64,000 nucleotides of DNA from Crambe crambe (taxonomy: Eukaryota; Porifera; Demospongiae; Poecilosclerida; Crambeidae), in contig OZ004590.1 of NCBI GenBank assembly GCA_963924555.1, positions 4,828,001 through 4,892,000 on the forward strand. The letters are read 5' to 3'. The first letter of the stretch is position 1. The number at the start of each line of letters is the position of its first letter. The position numbers and the translations under genes are program-made. The notes beneath the pieces are model-generated. The model did not search any database and was not told where the DNA came from. It worked only from the letters and a program-made list of their open reading frames with translations. Below are positions 46,067-56,687 of the stretch, piece after piece.

Positions 46067-49000
46067 CTAAGAGTCTGGGACCTGCCAGTTGACACTACGG
46101 CCAGTCTCATATAGCTTTTTCAGCATTTCTGCTACCAAGCCGCTTTTCTCCAGTTCCTGATACTTGCGGTAAAGAGCAAGAGCTGTGCGGGCATCCTCAC
46201 AGCTGTCGTGAACTCCTTTCTGAATGTGCTTTTTCAGGAAGAACCAGGCCAGATATTTGAGGGAGACATAACGCTGATTGGGGAGATGGAAGAGTTTTAC
46301 TGTGTCGATGATTTGCTCTGGAGGGATCTAAAAAGATTGATACAATTAGAGATATTAAATTTCCTTATTCCCCTTGATGTGAGGCCACCCCTATAGTGTA
46401 TTCCAAGGACAACAACAGTTCACACCCCTTTGATGCTTACTAAAATATTGATGACTCTGAAGTCCTTGTTAAGTCCATGACCAACAAACTTGACCCCATT
46501 CTCAAGGAGATAGAGGAGTTTGAGGTAGCTGGCCTTGAGGGTTGTGAGGTGTTTGGAGCTCATGGAGGCATCCAGATCTCCTGGCTTGATACCAGAAAAC
46601 TTGGTCAAGTAGTCCACCACCTGCATAAGTTGGTAAGGGGTCTACAATCTTAAATACTCGTGACCGAGGAGTTGCCTCAATAATAAATTCCACTATTAAT
46701 TTCAAGTGTCCTTTATTCTCTCATTTACCTGCTCAGATGTGGAAATGTAATCATCTATGAAAGGACTGCCTTCCATGGGACCTCCCCTGTGATAATAATA
46801 ATGCAGAAAATTTGTGGAGCTCATGGTTTTTTAACTACACGATTCACAAATTTACTCCATGCTGGGAATTTCCCACTGTACCCACAAAAATATTTACCCT
46901 CTGATGACTGTGATTCTTGCGACGCTAAATTGGATGGGTTTGAGTGTGGTATGTGTCCCATCACTCTTGACCTCAGCTTCTTCCTGGTTGAGAGTGACAA
47001 ACTCTGCATCAATGCCTACCAAGTCTCCAACATTGGGGAGCTCTGGGAAGGCCAGGGGTGTGAAGGTAGCAGGGGACTGCGCCGGGCGAGGGGAGTGAGT
47101 CTCTGTCAACAGCACGATAGGATCCAACTGGACTGAAACTGGAGAAAAAAAGTACATAGCTACATGGAAAGATCATCACAAGTATGGAATACATTGACAT
47201 TTCAAACTCATTTGGTAATGGGTTTGTACACAATAGACGTTTGACTGACCATCAGTATTAAACGACTTGGCATAGTCCTTTTGTGTGTAGACCAGAACAG
47301 CAGGAGTTAACCACTCCATTGGGAACACTCCAATCTCACTCTATAAGTCAAGATTGTGAAATGATTAATATGCAGTTATCAAAGAGAGAACAATGCATAA
47401 TACCTCTTTCATTGGAGTAATGTGGAAATCATTGAATAAGTACCATTGAGTCTCCTCTTTACCCTGGAAATAAATATACATTTCAACTAGCCTGGTTAGC
47501 TACATGACTGCATCACTAGCTGACCTTCTTTCTGTGATGGTAGGTTGGTCCCACTTTGATGTGGGCCACCAGGTTTCCAGCAGTCTCCATCCATGGCTCC
47601 CTCACATGACTCACTATCATAGACAATTCATACTCTGCACATGACTCAGCCTCGTCACAACTTCCCTCGCCTTCTCTTTCGTCTCTCTCCTCTTCTTCTT
47701 CCTTGTCCAATACCTCCTCCTCTCCCTTATCTGGCATTTCTTCCTCAATCACTTCCTCACCTCCCTCATCTACATCTTCCCCTCCCTTGTCCATCACCTC
47801 CTCCTCAACTTCATCTGGAATTTTCTCCTCTCTCTTGTCTGCCTGTTCCTTGCCTATCACATCCTGATTACCTAATTCTGCACTTCCCACTTCTACTTCC
47901 ATTTTCTGCTCTTTTATTTTTCTCTCTTCTTCTTCCTTCTGTTTTCCCTCCATGCTTGACAGTTCCACTTCTCCTCTTATTTGAATCTTCTCTTCTATCA
48001 ATGGAACACATCCCTGCTCAAGTACTTCACCCGCTGGCACACTGTGGCCCATGACAATAACACCTTGACTGGAATCAGACTCATGACTCTCAAGTCTTGA
48101 GGAAGAATTGCATTCCATTCCAGCATTCTCTGGAATGCAATGCAATTCTTCCTCGATTTTTACATGCTCTGTACTACCTTGTGGTTCTTCTTTGATATCA
48201 ATTTGCTCAGCTATGTCTTGGTGAGGTTCATCCTTCATGTAGACTTGCTCATCAATGTCTTGAGGCTTTTCCTCGGGTTTAACACTCTCTTCCTCAATAA
48301 CGACTGGCTTATTAGGTCTTTCCTTCATATTGTCATTGTCTTGAGGGTTTTTGTCAATGCTGACTTGATCTGCACTCTTCACTTGCATGGTACTATCTGG
48401 AATGGAAAGAAGTTCTTCCTTGTTTGGGTGATGCTCTGGTTCTTCCTCAATGGCAACTTTCTCTGTACTCTCCTGAAGTTCTTCATTGATTGACCCCAAT
48501 TGTTGTGCAATATCATTCAGGACACCTGTCATACTAGTGTTCATTCTCTCAGCTTCATCCCTGAGTTCAAGTCTTTCATCTACTTCCAACTTGTCTGCTT
48601 TCTCCCCTATTTCTCTCTCCTGCTCCTGTCTACGGATCTCCTTACCAACTACACCACTCTCCTTCACTTTTTCTTCTTCGCTAGTCACACCACCACCACC
48701 TTCTCCCCCTCCAACCCCTCCCTCACTAGTGACACCATCGTTGTTATCACTTCCTTTCTCATCAGCCACAAGGCCAGCCCCATTTCCACCCACCTCACTC
48801 ATCACTCCACTCCTTTCAACCGAACTCTTCCTAGTCGTATCTTCTGAAGACTCATACTCATCAACATGATCACCACTCTCACTGAAACTAACTCCATCCT
48901 CATGTTCTTTAATAGTTTTATCTGAAGAGATGGACGAGATACTACTTCTTTCTTCTTTCTTTGTTTCTTCACACTGTCCATTTGAGGTGTGCTGAGATAC

Positions 49001-49491
49001 CTTCAGCACATTGCCTTTATGGATAGAGAGTTTGATAGTGAGAGGGACCCATCTGACCAGGCCTGAGGCATTCATGGGGGGAGGGGGAGTGCCTTCCTTA
49101 AGCTGCTGCTTCTGCTGTTGAATCTGCCAGAACTCCTTATCTTCCTCAGACTCCACCTGACAATTGAGCACCAGCACTTTGGGTAAGTCACAAAGTGCCT
49201 TTTGGTGGGTCTGAGATAAGAAATGAAATGGAGTCACTCAAATTTTGGTATACGTGATCAATAATGGAGCATACAGTTTCACATTGGCTTACAGTCAATT
49301 TATACTTGCCGCAGTTTTCACACCAAGATGTCATTCGTTGCTGTCGGCAAATGCTCTGCTGTAATATGGATGAAAATGAGGTCTTCTCATGTGGCAGCTT
49401 TTTCTCTCTCATGTTGAACTGATGAGGGGCTACATGGGAATAACCTATCACTTCAATTTCATGCTACACATAATAATAATTGTAATATGCA

Positions 49492-49556
<65 letters not shown>

Positions 49557-52500
49557 CACACTATTTTCAATGAACTGTACCAAGATTGTTGTGAGGATAG
49601 GAGAGGGAGAAGAGGAGCTCGACTCTCTGGGTCATGGTGCTCCACCCACACCTGCACTTGACCAATGTCTCCACAGATGACCCAAACAGTTCCTGTATGA
49701 CCGACTTACTCTCCTTTCTATCTTCTCCCCCATATCCAATGCCTTCCTCTTCAGGATTTAAGAAGGACCCAATTCCTAGTTGGAGAAGGGGAGTGGTGGG
49801 AGTGGCAGGTGGGAACGTCTTCAGTAAAGGTGTGGAAGGCGTGGCAGCAGCAGTGGTGCTACTTGTAGGAGGGGCCAAGTTACAAGGATCTGTTTCTTGA
49901 TTGAGTTGCTGTAACACAAAGCGTGTCCAATTCTGGATGAGTTTACCCAGGTTGATCTTCTGTTCCTCATTCTCCCAGCTCAGGAGGAGTCCCAGTCCAG
50001 CTGCTTCACGAAGAGTTCGAAACGCTCGTAAGAAATTGTTGGCCTGGCAGCTCTGGCCTTCAGATCGGTCCAGCATCCGAAAGAGAAGACCCAGCTCACA
50101 GGCAAGGCAGAACTCTTTAGGACAAAGATGCTTCTGTATGGCACATTGAATAGGCTCAAGAAAATAGAGGACCTGTAAATGATTATGTGATTGTCACTAC
50201 TGCAAATACCAATAGCAAGAAATTTTCATGGGGTAAAATTTTTTTTGAAAAATCACTGAAACCTCAGTGCTTGCTACTAACCCTACACAATCCATACCTG
50301 GAGCATTGAATTGCAGTAAGCATTAGGAATATGGATCTCAAGACCAGCAAATTTAGTCTCATTATAGTGCCCAAAGTCAAATGTTTCAATACCTACGTAC
50401 ATAGAAAAGTATATCAATGGTTAAATAACACCCAATAGCAAAGAGAACAGCTAGGTTAGTAAGAATGTAGACATAATTATAACATCATACCCAGTTTAGA
50501 ATACTTGATTTCCACTTGTCGGTACGGCTTAGGAACTAATGATAATGGATTGTTCTCTGCAAAAATAAAAGAATGCAATGACTTGTATAAACATAGTCAC
50601 TTCAGTGATGATACAACATTACCTCTCATCATTGGAGACTCAGGAATGTGATTCTTCATCTCTCTGTCCAGGTCATACGGGACTTGGTTACGTAGGATAT
50701 GTGCAGGCTTGGGGGCGTATCCCACAAAGTGACTCATGCGTATATTGTCAAGCACCTCAGGGTCAATGGGAGGGACCATCCTAAAGAATGTGAGTAGGAA
50801 TGGATTAGAGATGTTTCTCCTCTCTGATCAAGACAGTCCTAGCCTCGTCCCCAGGCCTGTCCCATGAAGAAGGGAGAAGGCCTGGTACAGGCCGTTTGCA
50901 CATGCGCTAACTTTTCCGTAAATATTTCAGTAACTGCACTCACCTCCTAGTAAACTTTGAACAATGATCTGGCCAATGTGAAAATAGAGGTCCTCTGAAA
51001 GATAACATAAAAAAGGTGCAGGGTATGTATGTATGTATGTATGTATGTATGTATGTATGTATGTATGTATGCATGCATGCATGCATGTATATATGCTGAT
51101 GTGTGTACTGCTCACTGTCCATGAGAACTCAGTGCCATAGGTACAGCTGAGAGGGGGGCAGAGTTTGGGTCATCATTATCCCAGCTAATGAAAGGCAATG
51201 ATTCTTCAACTAAATAAACAAAAAAGAAAACAGGACAGGAAAAATAATGTTTCCAAATACCCTCACCCATGAAAAAGCAACAGCTATGTACCTGGATCAG
51301 GGAAGATTGTTTCCTGAGTGGCATAGGGGTTCATCACAACTTCTTCCTGATCAGACCAGAGATGTACCATACCACTGGAGTCACCAAAGGCAAGACACTG
51401 GCAAGAAGGACCCACGTCCACAGCACAGGCCATGACCCCTTCTGCACTGGTGTTAAGGTGGTTCAGGACCATGCTTGAGGGGGTAACCAACCCTCGCAGG
51501 TCAAGGAGTTGGAACTCGCCCATTTGGGAGAGGACGAGCACTGTGGACTCCACAGCTGGAATACAGCGGATCAAGAAAGGTTGGAGCATTGTTACATCAC
51601 ATGGAGACATGGGACGAAGGAAACGAAGGTCAAATACTTTCAGCTGTGTATCTACACAGAGCTGTCCATACCTGCATATGTGCACATGTATAGAGCTCAT
51701 AAAATGAAATCCATAGCTAGATTGATATGTGCTGGATGGGTGACACACCTCTGAACCAGTCCACATGTGACCAAGTAGTTTCCTACCACATCCATGTCAC
51801 ACATGCCAGCCATGTGAGCAGGAAATGCAGGCATTGTCTGCAAGGAGACTGGATCCATCATAAACACTTGTCCTGCCACATCACCACAGCAAATGTACTG
51901 CTCGGACAGCTTCAGCAAGCACACACCATTGCTAGTGGGAGTCTGTGAGGTGATGTACAACTACTCTGTAGTCATTGCATACACATACGGTGGAACCTCT
52001 GATAAAGGACACTCTGAAAGAGGACAAACCTCTCAACAAAGGATAATTTAAATATACAATCTATACCTCCAAAAGAGGACAACCTCTCTACAAAGGACAA
52101 ATGCTGGGTCCCAAGTGTGTCCATTATTTGGAAGTCTCACACATACCTCTCCTGTGATTTGTCCTTGGGATAAATCCACTGCTGTTATCCTATTGTTCTG
52201 GCAACCAACCAATAGTGAAGTGTCGTCAAGGTTTAGCAGGCAGTTCATCTTATTCAGGGATGGCTCATTCTTTAGGGTCATAATCGGGAGCCCTGTCCTA
52301 GTCGTTAACCGGAGTTCTTTCTCTGTCATGCTGACCACACCGCCCAAGGTGGGTTGCAAGTGCCGGATGTCCTCATGGTGAGCTTGGAAGCACGTGTGCT
52401 TGTCCAGGGATGAGCTATAAAAGGATGTTATGTGACCCTATTGAAAAAGAAAAAAGCTGACTCAGCGTTCCAGTGACATTAAAGTAGGGTATACAGCTAG

Positions 52501-52702
52501 CTAGGCCGTCTATATACTTACAGCTGGTGATAAACCATATATTTACGTATGCACACACCCCATATGTTGCTGCCCACAGCAAGTCTTCCTGGAGGTCAAA
52601 GGCCACAGAAGATATTCCATACTCTTCTCCGCGGAAGCAGGTGGCTAGTTTTAGCTCCTGGAATTTCCCAATGCTACTCACACCATTGTATTCAAACTCC
52701 AT
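46067..52702 (-). CDS. PAN2: PAN2, catalytic subunit of the PAN2-PAN3 poly(A) deadenylase
   Basis: PAN2 trims mRNA poly(A) tails in the cytoplasm together with PAN3. Start ATG 52702 ([14 protein letters not shown]), stop TAG 46067-46069. The N-terminal WD40 propeller spans exons at about 52600-51300 ([59 protein letters not shown]). A UCH-like pseudo-protease region follows (50800-47520). The RNase-D type exonuclease has all DEDD residues: GIDAEFVTL (about 47000), [13 protein letters not shown] (about 46460) and [11 protein letters not shown] (about 46200). It ends VNWQVPDS. Oddity: the exon at 47516-49237 carries a very long acidic, Glu/Ser-rich insertion in the UCH region. The gene is head-to-head with the ICE1-like gene and tail-to-head with DPH6. 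Confidence 0.96.
47650..48990 (-). other. Acidic low-complexity insertion in the PAN2 UCH-like region
   Basis: About 430-450 in-frame residues rich in Glu, Asp, Ser, Gly and Val lie between [12 protein letters not shown] and [10 protein letters not shown]. They include degenerate repeats of the type [20 protein letters not shown] and [20 protein letters not shown]. Both flanks are conserved-looking PAN2, and no splice sites consistent with an intron were noted. It is predicted to be disordered. Confidence 0.8.
49492..49553. repeat. (CT)n microsatellite in a PAN2 intron
   Basis: About 31 uninterrupted CT units. Confidence 0.97.
51023..51092. repeat. (ATGT)n/(ATGC)n microsatellite in a PAN2 intron
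   Basis: Runs of TGTA then TGCA between WD40-encoding exons. Confidence 0.95.
51985..52140. mobile_element. Interspersed 'AAAGGACACT' repeat, copy 3 (PAN2 intron)
   Basis: Begins ACGGTGGAACCTCTGATAAAGG and ends TCCATTATTTGGAAGTCTC, with GAGGACAAACCTCTCAACAA and GAGGACAACCTCTCTACAAA inside. It is one of the best-preserved members of the family. Confidence 0.7.
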
Positions 52703-53026
52703 CTCTAACTCTCGAGCTAGCTAGCCAACAACCAGGGCAGCTAGCTCCGGCCACTTATTGTTTATGATGACGTCACACGAGAGGAGGCATGTTGGCGCCT
52801 GCGCGTGCGCAGCTTCGACGTTTGGAAGACGTTTTCCCTTGTTTAATTTAACAACAGTTTCATTGCTTATGGTATCTACTAGACCTGATTGCTGGAGACA
52901 CTATCCATTCCAATGATGTGAGTTGAAATAACTCAAAGCAACTATAGAAACTTCTTTCAGAGATTATTCCAATTAAAGCGCAGTCCACATGCTCTATGCT
53001 CTAATCAAGGATCAAAAGCTGCAGTT
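52703..53026. promoter_or_regulatory. Bidirectional promoter between PAN2 and the ICE1-like gene
   Basis: The two ATGs diverge with 324 bp between them. The space contains a perfect CRE palindrome TGACGTCA (52768-52775) and a GC-rich NRF1-like GCGCGTGCGCAG (52801-52812). No TATA box was seen. Confidence 0.7.
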
Positions 53027-56000
53027 ATGGCAAAGATGCGTAATTTCAGGGCCTTGAAGGAGAGAATCATAAACACGAGGTAAGTAATAAGTCATGGAGT
53101 AGCTCAACCTCTGGCTACTTCTTCCCAAGTTTGAAAAAAGTCAAATTCCTAGACTGCACTGATCAGTGAGTAAGAGCAACTGGGGAGAATCCAATTTTAA
53201 TTTTGTTAAGAGTCCTCTCTATGTAACAAATTTGAGTGAGCAGCTCTTAGTCCAAGAAGTTAGAATTTCCAAAAATAATCCCGCCTACCAGTGACTTGAG
53301 TTATAACTGCACATTCGATACTTCCTCTGCATGTTTACTACCCTCCTACACTCAGTGCTCTTTACCATCTTCCCCCTTTCACCTTCCTTTTTTAGTGAGC
53401 TGATAATGTTGGTTCAGAACAAAAAGAAAGAGTTGGAGTCGAGTCAGCAGAAGCTGCTGGAGACCCAGAGCCAACTGACGTCCACGCAGTGTATCATTGA
53501 AGGCCTTAGAATGGAAGTCCAGTCCTTGCATCAGGTATGCATGTAAGAGTGTGAGTTAGAATGTGTGTCTGTGTGGGGGTCTCAAGGAGAGAGAGAGAGA
53601 GGTTCCTTGCATTAGAGGGGGTGTGTGTAGAGGAAGAGAAGCTATAATTGAAGCCATCATTACCACATGCGAGAGTGCTACAATATGTTTGGTGATATGA
53701 ATGAACGTGTCATGTTTGTTGATTTCAGGAGAACCAGATGCTTAGAGAAGAGTACAGCAAGTGTCTAGAGGATAACAACCAACTCCGTGATAACCTGGCA
53801 TCAGAGGAACTGCTGAATCAGCAACTACTGGCTCAGTTTAATGGACTGAAGTTGGACGAAAAGGAGAAGAAGTGTCTCATCAGAGAACACAATCGGCTCA
53901 AGCAAGAGTACGTTGAGCTTAGCTGTTCAGTAGGCATGAAGATTCAATGAGAGGTTCAAATTTCCACTCTCCATTAGTTTGTTGAGTCAGCAGTCTTGTC
54001 TAACCACAATTTTTTTAACCTGTAGGAGAGACAAGTGGAAGAGCATGTACCAGAAACTGAACAAGGAAAGAAACAGTAAGTCTAATTAGCTATATACCAA
54101 TTGATCCCTGTACAGGTTCAACATTCCTAGTAGGAATATATCAATGTTGATTTTGTCTTATTTTGATTCAGGAGCAAGAGAAAGAGAATGCCGTGCTTCA
54201 TCCAATCGTTGCACCCTCATTAAAGATACCACCAACTCCCTCCTTCCTTCCATCACTAGCCAATCCCATTCCTTCAGTGCCTGTCCTGATGACTACCCTT
54301 TACCACACAGCACTTCTAAATCTTCCCTCATATCGTCCCCAATGTACTGCCTCACACCCAGCACAATGTCTCAAAGTACACCAAGTGGTTTGGAAGTATC
54401 CAGTGGTAATGCTAATGACCCCTCCTTACCACATAGCAGTTGCACATCCTTGGTATCCAGAACTGCATCAAGTAGATTGGAAACCGTGTGTGGTAAAGCT
54501 GGCCCGTCCTGCGTATCTGGTGGTAATGCTAATGTACCACATAGCAGTCGCACATCCTTGGTATCTGGAACTGTATCGAGCAGATTGGAAACTGTGTGTG
54601 GTAATGCTGACCCATCCTGTTCTAACATTTCTGGAAGCAGTTTGGAAGTTGCTCTCTTCGGAGAGGATTTGGAGGACAGTTTGAGTGTTTCTGACTTGAG
54701 TTCTGAGAGCTCTGAGTCAGAGAGCGAAGACGAACTTGCCGACCTTTTGAAATCTGGTGAGAGAAATGATGGCCTGTGTGGACTGTCTTCTAACTCTGCA
54801 CATCTGGCCAGTGTGGAGCCTTGTTCCTCTCTTACTGAAACTGTCATTAGCTGTACTGGAAGCCTGTCATCATCTTGTCTTTCGACTTCACCAAGCCACT
54901 TGCCAATCCAGGTGACGTCTCCTATTTCTTCTCCTCGCCATTCCAAAACCGAAATCCAAACAATCTCTCCCCTTCCTCCATCTCCTCCGCCCAGATATAC
55001 CCAAACGTTATCCCCTCTTTCTCCGCTTCCCTCCTTCAGTGATGAAATACGAGTGCTCTCTCCACTCCCTCCCACTCCTCCTCCCAAGAATAGAATCCGA
55101 ACAGTATCTCTTTCCAGGGATGAAGTGCGGACACTGTCTCCTCTATCTCCCATCAGAGATGAAGTACAACCATTATCTCCTCTTTCTCCCTCCAGGCGGA
55201 CATTATCTCCTATGTCTCCCTCCAGAGATGAAGTACAAACACTGTCTCCTCTATCTCCCTCCAGGCAGACATTATCTCCTATGTATCCCTCCAGGGATGG
55301 AGTACAAACACTATCTCCTCTGCCTCCCTCCAGGCAGACATTATCTCCTATGTCTCCCTCCAGGGATGAAGTACAAACACTATCTCCTCTGCCTCCTTCC
55401 AGGCAGACATTATCTTTTATGTCTCCCTCCAGAGATGAAGTACGAACACTGTCTCCTCTATCTCCCTCCAGGCAGACATTATCTCCTATGTCTCCCTCCA
55501 GGGATGAAATACGAACACTATCTCCTCTGCCTCCCTCCAGGCGGACATTATCTCCTATGTCTCCCTCCAGAGATGAAGTACAAACACTATCTCCTCTGCC
55601 TCCTTCCAGGCAGACATTATCTCCTATGTCTCCCTCCAGAGATGAAGTACGCACACTATCTCCTCTGCCTCCCTCCAGGCAGACATTATCTCCTATGTCT
55701 CCCTCTAGAGATGATATACAACCATTATCTCCTCTACCTCCCTCCAGGCAGACATTATCTCCCATGTCTCCCTCCAGGGATGAGGTACGAACACTATCTC
55801 CTATGTCTCCCTCCAGAGAAACAATATCTCCCTCCAGAAATGATGTGCAAACACCATCTCCCTCAAGAGATGAAATACAAGCAGTTTCTCCCTGGGCTGA
55901 AACATCGTTTCCCCTTCCTCCTTCTCCCCCCATCAGTGAAGAAATGAAACCAAGTTCCCCTCTTTCTCAGAGCCCAACACTTTGTATTGAAGAGCAAGTT

Positions 56001-56641
56001 CCAATTGGAGCACACCTCAGTGGCACACCACTGCAATTTGCTGACTCAGCACCTAGTGGATCATCCATGCCCAGACCAGTTCCAGAGTCTGGGCATGCAG
56101 AAACAAGTGGGATGGATGGTAGAAGTATCGGTAGTCCAACCAGAAATAGTCCGAATAAGCACCATTTCCAAGTGTCTAAAAAGAGTTTATTTTCTCCACC
56201 ACCTTCTGCAAAGATCTCCAAGACCTCTCCCATGCGTGGAAGTGACTCTGAGACTACGAAATCTAGAGTGACAAGGAAAAGGAGAAGGATCGATTATCAC
56301 AGCTTGGATGAGCCTGAGGACGGTGATGGAAAAGGTGATGGTTTTGGTTTCGATAAGTTATTGAAATGTGCTAGGATGAGGAATAGCGAGATTAATGTTA
56401 AGAGAGGTGACATTAATGGCACTCAAACACAACACAGTGATGTTCAAACCAAATCAACAGCCAGCACAGAAGTTGATGACACTTGTACACAATGTAGTGA
56501 TGAGTCGAAGAAGTCGAAGAAACCCAAATCAGAAGTGTTGCCATTTAATCAATTCACTGTCTCTCCACCTCTGCAGGAGACTAGATTAGCCACAAGACAA
56601 TTTCTTTCTGCTTTGAGTGCCTCTGAGCAGTCACTACCCAC

Positions 56642-56687
<46 letters not shown>

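Noticed and set aside
47641-48869. + strand ORFs with Pro/Leu/Ser-rich proteins
   Set aside because: Antisense of the acidic PAN2 insertion; no motifs or splice context.
54371-55933. 520-codon minus-strand ORF rich in Gly/Asp/Ser
   Set aside because: It is the antisense of the 69-bp coding minisatellite in the ICE1-like gene; the repeat simply lacks stops in this frame, and the sense frame has coiled-coil and C-terminal domains in continuity.
55039-55947. 302-codon + strand ORF of YLLCLPPE-type repeats
   Set aside because: A second frame of the same minisatellite; the main frame is continuous with the rest of the gene.
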